A stretch of DNA of 64,000 bases from Salinirubrum litoreum (GCF_020567425.1 NZ_JAJCVJ010000001.1:558001-622000); one strand, 5' to 3'. Positions 34,644 to 43,490 are shown, counted from the first letter of the stretch. Translations and numbers: made by a program. Notes: generated from the sequence alone by a model not told the origin.

Positions 34644-35694
34644 CACCTCGACTCCCGACGACGACCTGCAGGACCCGATCAGCTACTTCCTGCAGGACCT
34701 CGTCTACCACGGGAAGACCGAGCGTACTCGGGACGCCTACGAGCGTGCACTCCGTGACTTCGAAGACTTCCTCCGCGATCCGGACCGGAACCCGACCGGT
34801 ACCACGACCGTCGCTGCCGATGCGACCCACCGCCACTGCATGGCGTGGGTGCACGGTCTCCGTGGTCGCGTGGCGTCGAGTACCGTCGCGACCTACGCGG
34901 CCTACCTCCACCGGTTCTACGCCTACATGACACAGGTCGGCGTCTTCGACGCGAACCCGATGACACTCGTGATGGAGGAGATGGACGAGCAGATCGACAC
35001 CGATCCGACGCGACGAGAGCTGTCGGTTCCGGAGATGCGGGGGTTCGTCGGCGACATCCGACACCCACTGGATCGGGCCATCGTCGTCACCCTCCTGAAG
35101 ACGGGGATGCGGGTCGGTGAACTCTGTAACCTCGATCTGCGCGACCTCCGACTGACGGACAGTCCGGTATCAGAGACCTACGAACTCGGCGGGCGAGCAC
35201 AGTTGGACGGAAAGCCCGACTCGCTATACGTTTCGAGCGACCCGGCTCGCGGGGCCGTGACGAACGACGAGGAACGAACCGCCTCGAACAAGCGCAAGCG
35301 CTCGACGGTGATCCCCGTCGACGAGGAACTGAAGTGGACGCTCGAACGGTGGCTGTCGGTACGGCCCGACGCGATTTCGCCCGCAGACCCGCTCTTTCTC
35401 GGAGTCTCGGACCACTGGGGTCGCCGGCTGACGACCAAGTCGGCTCGGCGGATCGTCACACGACACGCGAAGGACGCAGGGTGGCACCGGGCCGGCGGAG
35501 ACGCCAGCGAGAACGTCACACCCCACTACTTCCGGCACTTCTTCACGACTCACCTCCGGGACCGGACCGGTGACCGAGGGATCGTGAAGTATCTCCGCGG
35601 CGACGTGGCCGGAGACATCATCGACACGTACACCCACAACTGGGGCGACAGAGTCCGGGAGACCTACGAGGAGCACATCTACTCGCTGTTGTGA
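34636..35694 (+). CDS. Tyrosine recombinase/integrase (XerC-like)
   Basis: Site-specific recombinase. Residues 12-105 are the SAM-like core-binding domain (DLVYHGKTERTRDAYERALR...). The catalytic domain then shows LLKTGMRVGELCNL with the first Arg, PHYFRHFFTTHL with the His-x2-Arg, and DIIDTYTHNW with the nucleophilic Tyr followed closely by a His. The set R-H-R-Y is complete, so it should be active. 352 residues. The ATG at 34636 overlaps the DUF5805 stop. Its substrate may be the 28-bp inverted repeats on either side. Confidence 0.9.
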   Translation: MSSTSTPDDDLQDPISYFLQDLVYHGKTERTRDAYERALRDFEDFLRDPDRNPTGTTTVAADATHRHCMAWVHGLRGRVASSTVATYAAYLHRFYAYMTQVGVFDANPMTLVMEEMDEQIDTDPTRRELSVPEMRGFVGDIRHPLDRAIVVTLLKTGMRVGELCNLDLRDLRLTDSPVSETYELGGRAQLDGKPDSLYVSSDPARGAVTNDEERTASNKRKRSTVIPVDEELKWTLERWLSVRPDAISPADPLFLGVSDHWGRRLTTKSARRIVTRHAKDAGWHRAGGDASENVTPHYFRHFFTTHLRDRTGDRGIVKYLRGDVAGDIIDTYTHNWGDRVRETYEEHIYSLL

Positions 35695-35752
35695 ACCGGG
35701 GAAACTCGGCGATTTCGTCGAACACGACGCTTCGGCACTGTCGGAAGTGCGT

Positions 35753-35780
35753 CTCGTAAATCGTATGTCGCTATATCGAA
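35753..35780. repeat. Right 28-bp inverted repeat of recombinase segment
   Basis: Starts CTCGTAAATCGTATGTCGCT. It is the inverted partner of 32912-32939 with a single mismatch (A for T at the seventh base). It lies 58 bases after the recombinase stop and 76 bases before the F420-reductase-like gene. I see no duplicated target bases outside the two repeats. Confidence 0.8.
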
Positions 35781-35856
35781 TGTGCTGAGTGAGCCGGGGC
35801 AGGCACGTTCTGGAGACCAGCGAAGAATTACGCTCTCGGCCGGCGTAGACAGAGGG

Positions 35857-36501
35857 ATGACGACGACGATCGGAGTTATCGGGAGCGGAAACATCGGCCG
35901 AACCCTCGCCGAACTGTTCGTAGCGGCAGGCCACGAGGTAGTGATCAGCAACTCCCGTGGCCCGGAGTCGCTCGCCGATCTCGTCGCGGACCTCGGCGAG
36001 CGTGCCTGTGCGGGAACGGTCGCCGAGGCGGCCGAGTGCGGGGAGATCGTCGTGGAGGCGATCCCGTTCGGCGCGTACCGAGAACTCCCTGCCGAGGCAC
36101 TGGCCGGGAAGATCGTCGTCAGTGCGTCGAACTACTATCCGAACCGGGACGGTGAGATCGACTTCGGCGGACTGAGCCAGACCGAACTCGTCGCCGATCA
36201 CCTCGGCGAGAGTCGGATCGTCAAGGCGTTCAACACGATGTACTGGGAGACGCTGCGTGACGAAGGGAGACCGAGCGCGACAGCGTCCGAACGACTCGTC
36301 CTGTTTCTCGCGGGCGACGACCCGGAGGCGAAGGCGGTCGTCAGCGAACTGATCGCAGAGATCGGGTTCGCGCCGATCGACACGGGATCACTCGCCGTCG
36401 GCGGGCGGAAGCAAGAGCCGGGGAGTCCGATCTACAACGAACCGATGACCTCGGACGAAGCACGAGGGCGACTCGCAGCGATGGACGGCGAAGCAGTCTG
36501 A
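35857..36501 (+). CDS. NADPH-dependent F420 reductase-like oxidoreductase
   Basis: Rossmann protein of 214 residues. IGVIGSGNIGRTLAELFVAA at residues 5-24 is the NADP-binding motif, followed by VISNSRGPESL, whose Ser-Arg suits the NADP phosphate. VEAIPFGAYREL and VVSASNYYPNRDG are typical of F420-NADP oxidoreductase-like proteins, and VKAFNTMYW is a further family segment. Some relatives lack F420 activity. The ATG at 35857 starts at the Rossmann strand; AGAATTACG about 30 bases upstream is a likely promoter. It lies just outside the right inverted repeat. Confidence 0.82.
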   Translation: MTTTIGVIGSGNIGRTLAELFVAAGHEVVISNSRGPESLADLVADLGERACAGTVAEAAECGEIVVEAIPFGAYRELPAEALAGKIVVSASNYYPNRDGEIDFGGLSQTELVADHLGESRIVKAFNTMYWETLRDEGRPSATASERLVLFLAGDDPEAKAVVSELIAEIGFAPIDTGSLAVGGRKQEPGSPIYNEPMTSDEARGRLAAMDGEAV

Positions 36502-36535
36502 GGGGAGAGCGAGGCTGAAATCGGGAACTTCCGAG

Positions 36536-37438
36536 TCAGACGCTGATCGCCGTGTCGAGTTCGGCACCCGCGATCAGATCGGCGATGTGGTCTGCGGTGC
36601 CGTTCGTCTCGGCGCGGTTCTCCATCAGCACCGTCTCGCTCGGGAACAGGTGATCGCCGAGGACGAGTCCGTGATCGCGGGCGGTCGATCCAGTCACGGT
36701 GAGGTAGACACCGAGTCCGGTCCGGGCGATGGCGGCCTCCTCCTCCTCGCCGTTCTCCGGGTACGCGAACGAGACGTCCTCGATGGCACGCGTGCCGAGG
36801 ACCGCCTCGACCAGTCGCTCGTAGCGCGGGGAGATACAGAGGTCGCCCTCGTAGTCGGCGACGAACTCCCGGTCGACGTCCGCGCCCGGCGGGAGAATTT
36901 CGGGTTTCGCCATCAGCGTGTGGTACACCGTGTCGCCGAGTCCCGAGAGGACACGAACGTCGGTGTCGCGGGGGTCGATCCGGGCGTTCACGTCCGCGAG
37001 GTCGCCGACACCCTCCGGCGCGAGCGAGACGACCTCTTCGAGTACGAGGTCGGCGCTGTCGAAGCCGAGGCCGAACTCGTGAGTCCGGAGCGCACGAAAC
37101 GGTTCCTCTCTGCCGACGAGTCGTACGTCGCCGGTCTCCGTCGGGACGGTCACGCTGTCGAAGACGATGCGGCGGGGCATCCCCTCGCGGTCGTCGCGCA
37201 GCAGCGTGAACTCGGGGGCGGCCGGATCGTCGAGGTCGGAGTAGTCCGCGAGTCGGCTGTACGCGTCGAGGTCCGGATGTTTCGTCCCCTTCGTGACGGC
37301 CTTCTCGTAGCGGAGCGTCGAGGTGATCTGGTCGGCGACGGCTGCGACACCGTCGGAGCCGGTGGCGTCCGCGAGTCGTTCGAGTACGGCTTCGAGGGGT
37401 CTGCCCTTTCGGGGGACAGCGATCCGGACCTCTGTCAT
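36536..37438 (-). CDS. HisG-like (ATP-phosphoribosyltransferase-fold) protein
   Basis: The start MTEVRIAVPRKGRPLEAVLE resembles the HisG opening, and the later segment LGVYLTVTGSTARDHGLVLG resembles the TGxTLRxNGL phosphate-binding loop. The middle (DADLVLEEVVSL-type region, VLSGLGDTVYHTLMAK) does not match HisG proper. So it is probably a divergent relative using the type II periplasmic-binding fold, not the histidine pathway enzyme itself; true HisG would be expected elsewhere in the genome. 300 residues. Convergent with the F420-reductase-like gene, 34 bases apart. Its ligand or reaction is unknown. Confidence 0.55.
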   Translation of the reverse strand: MTEVRIAVPRKGRPLEAVLERLADATGSDGVAAVADQITSTLRYEKAVTKGTKHPDLDAYSRLADYSDLDDPAAPEFTLLRDDREGMPRRIVFDSVTVPTETGDVRLVGREEPFRALRTHEFGLGFDSADLVLEEVVSLAPEGVGDLADVNARIDPRDTDVRVLSGLGDTVYHTLMAKPEILPPGADVDREFVADYEGDLCISPRYERLVEAVLGTRAIEDVSFAYPENGEEEEAAIARTGLGVYLTVTGSTARDHGLVLGDHLFPSETVLMENRAETNGTADHIADLIAGAELDTAISV

Positions 37439-37544
37439 TGTCGGTCGAAGGACAGCGGGGGGTAAGGGAATTGCGTTTCACGCGAACCGACGAGGAGACC
37501 ACCACCGCCGACAGAGGTATCTCCTCTCCTGACGACTCTCTCCC

Positions 37545-37736
37545 GTGGTCGGTCTCCAACTCTCGGCGCTGGCGCTCCACTCGCTGTTACTGCTGGTGGC
37601 GCTCGTCGTCCTCCTCACGGGTGTCGCCAGCGTGCTGTTCGAGAGCCGAGCGGACGACCGGCGGTTCGGCGGCTATCTCCTGTTGTTGCTCGGCGCGATG
37701 GGCGTGCTGGCGGTCGGACTGCTCCGTCTCTTGTGA
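37545..37736 (+). CDS. Small two-helix membrane protein
   Basis: 63 residues from a GTG start. Two hydrophobic helices, residues 9-30 (LALHSLLLLVALVVLLTGVA) and 43-62 (YLLLLLGAMGVLAVGLLRLL), are joined by a charged loop FESRADDRRFGG. Haloarchaeal genomes hold many such proteins of unknown role. The composition is far more protein-like than chance frames nearby. No promoter is clear. Convergent with the large coiled-coil gene. Confidence 0.5.
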   Translation: MVGLQLSALALHSLLLLVALVVLLTGVASVLFESRADDRRFGGYLLLLLGAMGVLAVGLLRLL

Positions 37737-37790
37737 CGAAGCGAGAAGAACGAACAAAGAACCGCGAGAGGGACCGGTGGCTCGCGTCGG

Positions 37791-40316
37791 TCAGTTCGCG
37801 CCGAACACGTCGCTCAGACGGTCGCGGAACTGCTCGGCCTGTTCGAGTTCCTCGTGAATCTCGTCGAGTTCGGCCTCCAGGTCCGCGACTTCCTCGTCCA
37901 GATCCTCTTCGACGGCGGCGACTGCGGCGTCAACCTCGGCGATGTCGTTGCGCACGTCGCCCATCTCCTCGTCCAGCGACTCGACGCGTCCGGACACGTC
38001 CTCGACACGCGCGTCGGTCTCCTCGGCGTTCTCTTCGAGGTACTCCAGCCAGTCGGTGTGGTCGCTCAGCGTCTCGCGGGCCTCGGCCACGCCCGCTTCG
38101 GTCTCCTCGGTCCGCGAACCGAGGTCGTCGACGCGTGCTTCGGTCTCGGTGACTCTCCCCTCGACGCTCGCCACGTCCTCGGCGACGTCCGCGAGGTCCT
38201 CGTCGGTCTCCGCGAGGTCCCGTTCGACCTCCTCGACGGTCGACTCGACCGCCTCCACGTCACCCGCGACCGAGTCCACGTCGTCGGCGATCTCGGCGCG
38301 TTCCTCGCTCGCGGTCTCGACGGTCTCCTCCAGTGACTCGACGGTGTCGCTCACGTCGGCGACCTCCGCGCGGAACTCCTCGATGAGTTCCTGTCCGGTG
38401 CCCTCCTCGTCGATGAACTCCGAGAGCGCGTCGGAGTACGCGTCGAGGTCGTCGACCTGCGACTGGAGGCGGCGGATGCGCACGTCCACGCTCCGCGGGA
38501 CGCCGCCGACGTCGAGTTCCTCTTTCAACAGGTCGAGGTCCTCGTCGTCCACGTCGCCAGATCGAATCTCGTCGGCGAGCGCGCCCGCGATGCCGCCCGC
38601 CGCGACCGCCGCTGCGGGTTCGGCTTCGACAGCTTCGGCTTCTGGTTCGGCTTCGGCTTCTGGTTCGGCTTCGGCTCCCGGTTCGGCCCCGACGGTGTCC
38701 GCCTCAGCATCGTCGGCGTCGACCGCCTCGGGGTCTGCCTCCGGCGTGACGGCCGCGTCCGCCGCCTCGTCGGCGTACTCCTCGGTCGCCTCCGCGTCAG
38801 CAGCTTCGGGTTCCTCCTCTGCGACTGCTGCTGGTTCTGCTGGTTCTGCGTCGGCCTCGACCGCGTCCGCGTCCGCTTCGACTGCCCCGGATTCCGCGTC
38901 GGCCGCTTCCACGTCGGCCGACTCGGCCTCGACTCGTTCGGTCAGATCGAGTGCCCCGGCGTCTTCGGGTCGCGTGGAGACGGCCGGCGTGGTCTCGTCG
39001 TCCATCGCGCGTGGTTCCGGTGCCGGTTCTGGCTCGTCGGCCACGTCTGCCTCCCCAGGTGCGTCGGCCGCCCCTGCCTCGGCCGCCTCCGCCTCGACTG
39101 CTTCTGCCGGGTCCTCTGCGGGCTCCGCGTCCGCCTCGACCTCGTCGACCGCGTCGGCATCCGCTTCGACCGCGTCGGCTGGTTCTGCCGCCACAGACTC
39201 GTCGGCCTCGACGGCGTCGTCGTCCTCGCCACCCAGCGCGATGGGTTCCTCCTCCGCGTCGTCGACGTCGGCGGTCGCCTCGTCGCCGTCGAGGGCGATC
39301 GGCTCCTCCTCGGAGTCGTCGCCGAGGTCGAGTTCCGCCGGCTCCTCGTCCTCCGTGTCGGTCTCGGACGGGTCGTCCAAGCTGAGGTCGTCGTCGGCGT
39401 CGTCGCTGGCGTCGTCGAGCCCGCCGCCGAGGTCCAGTTCCGCCGCTTCCTCCTCGCTCTCGTCGCTCGGATCGTCCAGCGTGAAGTCGTCGTCAGCGTC
39501 CGCGTCCTCGCCGTCGTCGTCGAGTCCGCCGCCGAGATCCAGTTCCGCCGGCTCGTCGTCCGCGTCGTCGGTCGGATCGTCCAAGCTGAAGTCCTCGTCG
39601 GTGTCTTCGCCACCGTCGTCGAGTCCACCGCCGAGGTCGAGCTCCGCCTCCTCCTCGCTCTCGTCGCTCGGATCGTCCAGCGTGAAGTCGTCGCCAGTGT
39701 CGTCGGCGTCGTCGAGTCCGCCGCCGAGATCCAGTTCCGCCGGTTCGTCGTCTGCGTCGTCTGTGGGGTCGTCCAAGGTGAAGTCGCCTCCTGCGTCGCC
39801 AGTTTCCTCCTCGAGTCCGCCGCCGAGGTCCAGTTCCTCGGCTTCCTCGTCCGTCTCGTCCAGTCCGGGCATGTCGCCGTCGTCCGCGAGGGCGTCGCGG
39901 ACGACCTGGTTGTTGTCGTCCCCGATGATGTCCTCGATGGACTCGCCGTCGGGCGCGACGACCTCCGCGACGCTCGGTTCGTGGAGGAACGCGCGCGCCT
40001 CGTCCGGGTCGTCGATCCGGATACCGTACACGGTGACGACCTCCTCGCCGGCGTCGAGGGTGCGCTCGTACTCGACGCGGTTGTCCTTGTAGGCGGTCCA
40101 GTTGTCGCTCTCGTAGTCCGGGTGGAAGCCGACACCGTCCATCGGGAACTCCGTCGGAATCTCGTCTGTCAGTCGCACGTCGACCGGCTCCGTCGCCGAG
40201 GACGAGACGACGAACTTGATCGCGGGCACGGGGAACTCCTCCGCCGCGAAGGACTTCTCCACGCTGATGCCACGGTCCCTGACCGTGACCGACTCGTCGA
40301 GGTCTGGCCTGCTCAT
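37791..40316 (-). CDS. Large acidic tandem-repeat and coiled-coil protein, unknown function
   Basis: 841 residues. Residues 1-150 form a globular domain (VPAIKFVVSSSATEPVDVRL) I do not recognise. Residues 161-330 hold about five acidic repeats of 31-35 residues built on ELDLGGGLDD...DFTLDDPSD; two spacer types (DPTDDADDEPA and DPSDESEEEA) alternate in the first four. Residues 340-575 are Ala/Glu/Asp/Pro-rich and disordered. Residues 610-835 are a long heptad-rich coiled coil (for example VDDLGSRTEETEAGVAEARE). No signal peptide or membrane helix, so it is cytosolic and probably a scaffold or chromosome-linked protein. The ATG at 40316 follows an ACATAAAAC box. Confidence 0.82.
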   Translation of the reverse strand: MSRPDLDESVTVRDRGISVEKSFAAEEFPVPAIKFVVSSSATEPVDVRLTDEIPTEFPMDGVGFHPDYESDNWTAYKDNRVEYERTLDAGEEVVTVYGIRIDDPDEARAFLHEPSVAEVVAPDGESIEDIIGDDNNQVVRDALADDGDMPGLDETDEEAEELDLGGGLEEETGDAGGDFTLDDPTDDADDEPAELDLGGGLDDADDTGDDFTLDDPSDESEEEAELDLGGGLDDGGEDTDEDFSLDDPTDDADDEPAELDLGGGLDDDGEDADADDDFTLDDPSDESEEEAAELDLGGGLDDASDDADDDLSLDDPSETDTEDEEPAELDLGDDSEEEPIALDGDEATADVDDAEEEPIALGGEDDDAVEADESVAAEPADAVEADADAVDEVEADAEPAEDPAEAVEAEAAEAGAADAPGEADVADEPEPAPEPRAMDDETTPAVSTRPEDAGALDLTERVEAESADVEAADAESGAVEADADAVEADAEPAEPAAVAEEEPEAADAEATEEYADEAADAAVTPEADPEAVDADDAEADTVGAEPGAEAEPEAEAEPEAEAVEAEPAAAVAAGGIAGALADEIRSGDVDDEDLDLLKEELDVGGVPRSVDVRIRRLQSQVDDLDAYSDALSEFIDEEGTGQELIEEFRAEVADVSDTVESLEETVETASEERAEIADDVDSVAGDVEAVESTVEEVERDLAETDEDLADVAEDVASVEGRVTETEARVDDLGSRTEETEAGVAEARETLSDHTDWLEYLEENAEETDARVEDVSGRVESLDEEMGDVRNDIAEVDAAVAAVEEDLDEEVADLEAELDEIHEELEQAEQFRDRLSDVFGAN

Positions 40317-40339
40317 GTGAACCACATCCCGTACCCGAC

Positions 40340-40348
40340 ACATAAAAC
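40340..40348 (-). promoter_or_regulatory. TATA-like box of the coiled-coil gene
   Basis: ACATAAAAC (GTTTTATGT on the coding strand) lies 24-32 bases before the ATG at 40316. It marks that ATG as the start and shows a leaderless transcript. The rest of the gap to 40551 holds nothing recognisable. Confidence 0.6.
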
Positions 40349-40551
40349 AACCGGGGGGCTTCTGTCGCTGAAAAAACCCGTCTCCGCGTCCGGGCCGGAA
40401 GTCGACGCAGGCGACGAGAATTCCCCGTGATCGGGAGCTGTCGGCGATCCCGAACGCGCCCGTTCGTGTCGCCCGTACGTCATGCGATTCGACCGTCAGG
40501 TTCGACCGATCGGGTGGTCGCCACCGAGAAGACCGGCGGGTCCCGCCCGCC

Positions 40552-41385
40552 CTACAACTCGACGCGGTCGCCGATCTCCACGATCTCCAGATCGGCCGGA
40601 TACTCGAAGCTCCGCGCGTGGTGGTGGAGCACCGTCGGATCGGCGGTCATCCCCTTCCACATGTCCCAGTGGCTGGGCAGGAGTCGATCCAGTTGCAGGT
40701 CGCTCGCGGCCTTCACGATCTCGTTTTCGGTCGAGTACCACTTCGTGCGGACCGGTTCGCCGGTCTCCTTGTCGTCGACGTTCCCGATCGCACCGAACGC
40801 GAGGATGCCGAGGTCGATGTCGTACTCGCGGCCGATTCGCTCGAACGTCTCCGAGGGTTTGGTGTCGCCGCCGTGGAAGATGGTCCCGTGGTCGTTGTGG
40901 ATCACGAAGCTGACCGGATGTGTCGAGTCGGGGTCGTGGGCCTCCTCGACGTAGATGGTGAACTCGCCGACCTCGAAGCTGTCGCCCTCCTCGACTTCGT
41001 GGAACTGCGAGTCGGAGACGTCCCAGTGGTCGGTCCACCGTTCGTCTTCGCGCGCGACCGCGAGGCTGTCGTCGGTCGCGTAGAAGGGCGCGCCGGTGTT
41101 CGCCAGGATCGGTGCCTGACTCGGCCCGTGAACGTGATCGGTGTGCTCGTGGGTGGCGAGCATCGCGTCACAGTCGGTGACGTCCGCCGGATCGAACGGG
41201 ACCGGGATCATCCGAATCGTGCGCGGCGGGTCGCCGAGTCCGACGTAGGGGTCGATCCACAGCGTCGTCCCCTTCGCGCCCTTGATCACGAAGCCGTTAC
41301 AGCCGAGATACCAGACGGCGGCCGTCTCGGGGTCGGCGTCTGCGACCGCGGTCGGGAGCCAGTCGCCCCAGTCTGAGACTGTCAT
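40552..41385 (-). CDS. Metallo-beta-lactamase-fold hydrolase, UlaG-like
   Basis: The metal motif ATHEHTDHVHGP near residue 79 (HxHxDH), FHGGDTK near 167 (the bridging Asp) and the late LLPSHWDMWKG His give the metal set. WYLGCNGFVIKG at the start is typical of UlaG/L-ascorbate-6-phosphate-lactonase-like proteins. 277 residues, beginning with MTVSDWGDW at the ATG at 41385. ACGCTTAGC about 27 bases upstream is the likely promoter. The substrate could be a phosphorylated sugar lactone or a cyclic nucleotide; context does not decide. Confidence 0.85.
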   Translation of the reverse strand: MTVSDWGDWLPTAVADADPETAAVWYLGCNGFVIKGAKGTTLWIDPYVGLGDPPRTIRMIPVPFDPADVTDCDAMLATHEHTDHVHGPSQAPILANTGAPFYATDDSLAVAREDERWTDHWDVSDSQFHEVEEGDSFEVGEFTIYVEEAHDPDSTHPVSFVIHNDHGTIFHGGDTKPSETFERIGREYDIDLGILAFGAIGNVDDKETGEPVRTKWYSTENEIVKAASDLQLDRLLPSHWDMWKGMTADPTVLHHHARSFEYPADLEIVEIGDRVEL

Positions 41386-41524
41386 ATCAGAGCCTGCGAC
41401 GGGCAGGGGGCTAAGCGTTGTGGAGTCTCCGGGGCTGGCGCGGCCCCGATGAGCGGGTCGGAAGCGTGTGCCGCGTCCACACCCCGCCCGAAAGTATTCA
41501 AGGAGCGCGCCGTCACGTCGTGTC

Positions 41525-41626
41525 ATGCACAGTACACCGACGACCGCACGACGGCGGACGGCACAGTACGACGAGATGGCCGAGACGATGCTCGCCGTGG
41601 TGTTCGGAGAGACACGCTGTCGGTGA
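41525..41626 (+). CDS. Possible 33-residue protein
   Basis: Short frame MHSTPTTARRRTAQYDEMAE... ending in TGA. AAGTATTCAAGG, 24-36 bases upstream, is in the right place for a leaderless promoter. The protein has no recognisable motif and could be a relic of a longer gene or chance. The surrounding gap, 41386-41659, holds nothing else apart from the promoter of the MBL gene. Confidence 0.25.
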   Translation: MHSTPTTARRRTAQYDEMAETMLAVVFGETRCR

Positions 41627-41659
41627 CGGCGCGACGCTCGGGACGCTGTTTGCTGGGCC

Positions 41660-43426
41660 TCAGTCGAGGTGGTACACCCGCGCTTCCCACGGGCGGAGTC
41701 GCAGGTCTTCGAGGTCTGCGGCCGCGGGCGCGTCGTCCACGTCGTCGTAGTTGCCGACGAGGTGGTCGACGTCGTCCGTCGCATCGATCGACACCTCATC
41801 GGGCCGCGAGAACGCGGTTGGCGTGTCCGAGAAGTTGAGCGTCACGAGCAGGCGCTCGTCGCTGAGCGTCCGGGTGTAGACCCACAGCGACTCGTGGTCC
41901 GGCAGGTAGTTCTCGTACTCGCCGTAGACCACCACGTCGTAGTCGTCCCGCAGGGCGATCAGATCACGGTAGTAGTGCCAGACCGAGTCGGGATCGTCGC
42001 GTTCGCTCTCGGCGTTGATCTCCTCGTAGTTCGGGTTCACACCGATCCACGGGTCGCCGTCGGTGAACCCGGCGTGCTCGTCGGCCGACCACTGCATCGG
42101 CGTCCGGGCGTTGTCTCGCGAGTTGGCGTTCACCGCCTGGCGGACCGACGCGAAGTCCTCGATCTCGCCGGAGTCGATCGCGTTCCGCAGGGGGTTCAGA
42201 GTGTCCACGTCGCGGAAGTCGTCCAGCGACTCGAACGGGTAGTTCGTCATCCCCAGTTCCTCGCCCTGATAGACGTACGGCGTCCCCTGCAGGGTGTGGA
42301 GGAGCGTCCCGAGCAGTTTCGCGGACTCCCGGCGGTACTCGTCGTCGTTGCCGAACCGCGAGACCATCCGGGGCTGGTCGTGGTTGTTGAGGTACAGCGA
42401 GTTCCAGCCGTCCTCGGCCAGTCCTTCCTGCCAGCGCGTGAACACCGCCTTCAGGTCCGGGAGGTCCCAGTCCTCGTCCTCCCAGATGTGCTCGCCCCGA
42501 TCCAGCAGCATGTGCTCGAAGTGGAAGATCATGCTCAGGCCGTCGCCGTCCTCGCCGACGTACTGGCGGGCGGTCTCCATCGGCATGTCGTCGGCCAGCA
42601 TCTCGCCGACCGTCAGGAGGTCACGCCCCTCCAGCACCGCCTCGTTCATCTCGCCGAGGTACTCGTGGATTCTGGGGCCGTTCGCCACCAGATCCAACAT
42701 CCCGTTGTTCGGCAGGTCCGGATCGCCCGAGGGCAGGCCTTCGGGCTTCGAGAGCAGGTTCACCACGTCCATCCGGAAGCCGTCGATGCCCTTCTGGAGC
42801 CACCACTCCATCATGTCGAAGACCGCCTCGCGGACCTCGTCGTTCCGCCAGTTCAGGTCCGGTTGCTTGCGGTCGAACATGTGGAGGTACCACTCCTCGC
42901 TCGCCTCATCGTAGGCCCACGCCGGCCCCCCGAAGAACGACTCCCAGTTGTTCGGCGCGGCCTCGCCCGCGGGACCCTCGTCGGTGTCGTAGTCCACCGT
43001 GTCGGCGTCGACACCCTCGCGCCAGTAGTACCAGTCGCGCTTCTCGCTCGCGGGGTCGCGCGACTCGACGAACCACGCGTGTTCGTCGGAGGTGTGGTTG
43101 ACCACGAGGTCCATGATGAGTCGGATGTCGCGGTCGTGGAGTTCGTCGAGCAGTCGGTCCCACTCGGCCATCGTACCGAACTCTGCCATGATCGACTGGT
43201 AGTCGGCGATGTCGTACCCGTTGTCGGCGTTCGGCGACTCGTAGACCGGGTTGAGCCAGACGCAGTCGACGCCGAGGTCGTCGAGGTAGTCCACCTTCTC
43301 GATGACGCCCGCGATGTCGCCGACGCCGTTCCCGTCGGTGTCGTTGAACGAGCGCGGGTAGATCTGATAGACGACCGCCTCTTTCCACCACGCGCGGTCG
43401 ATCGCGTCGTTGTCTACGCCAGTCAT
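41660..43426 (-). CDS. GH13 alpha-glucosidase / oligo-1,6-glucosidase
   Basis: Cytosolic glycoside hydrolase. KEAVVYQIYPRSFNDTDGNG is the family opening, DLVVNHTSDEH conserved region I, GFRMDVVNLLSK holds the nucleophilic Asp, LLTVGEML the acid/base Glu, and LYLNNHDQPRMVSRFG the third acid. 588 residues, complete with a C-terminal beta domain. This set suits the alpha-glucosidase subgroup cleaving maltose or isomalto-oligosaccharides. No sugar transporter is beside it. CATTTAGGTG 23-32 bases upstream (coding strand CACCTAAATG) is its TATA region. Confidence 0.93.
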   Translation of the reverse strand: MTGVDNDAIDRAWWKEAVVYQIYPRSFNDTDGNGVGDIAGVIEKVDYLDDLGVDCVWLNPVYESPNADNGYDIADYQSIMAEFGTMAEWDRLLDELHDRDIRLIMDLVVNHTSDEHAWFVESRDPASEKRDWYYWREGVDADTVDYDTDEGPAGEAAPNNWESFFGGPAWAYDEASEEWYLHMFDRKQPDLNWRNDEVREAVFDMMEWWLQKGIDGFRMDVVNLLSKPEGLPSGDPDLPNNGMLDLVANGPRIHEYLGEMNEAVLEGRDLLTVGEMLADDMPMETARQYVGEDGDGLSMIFHFEHMLLDRGEHIWEDEDWDLPDLKAVFTRWQEGLAEDGWNSLYLNNHDQPRMVSRFGNDDEYRRESAKLLGTLLHTLQGTPYVYQGEELGMTNYPFESLDDFRDVDTLNPLRNAIDSGEIEDFASVRQAVNANSRDNARTPMQWSADEHAGFTDGDPWIGVNPNYEEINAESERDDPDSVWHYYRDLIALRDDYDVVVYGEYENYLPDHESLWVYTRTLSDERLLVTLNFSDTPTAFSRPDEVSIDATDDVDHLVGNYDDVDDAPAAADLEDLRLRPWEARVYHLD

Positions 43427-43448
43427 AATCGGCCCTCCACGCGCCTCA

Positions 43449-43470
43449 CATTTAGGTGTGCTTTTATGCG
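43449..43470. promoter_or_regulatory. Back-to-back leaderless promoters
   Basis: CATTTAGGTG (43449-43458, read on the minus strand as CACCTAAATG) serves the alpha-glucosidase starting at 43426. CTTTTATGCG (43461-43470) serves the small protein starting at 43491. Both sit 21-32 bases from their start codons and nearly touch, so their transcription is likely to interfere or be co-controlled. Confidence 0.6.
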
Positions 43471-43490
43471 ACGAGTTCGACGCGTCGCGT

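Noticed and set aside
32912-35780. Classical IS element with terminal inverted repeats
   Set aside because: The only recombinase is of tyrosine type, no DDE transposase is present, and I see no target-site duplication next to the repeats.
37791-40316. Frameshifted or chimeric gene because of low complexity
   Set aside because: The frame is open throughout, acidic throughout and follows a well-placed TATA box; low complexity is normal for such halophilic scaffold proteins.
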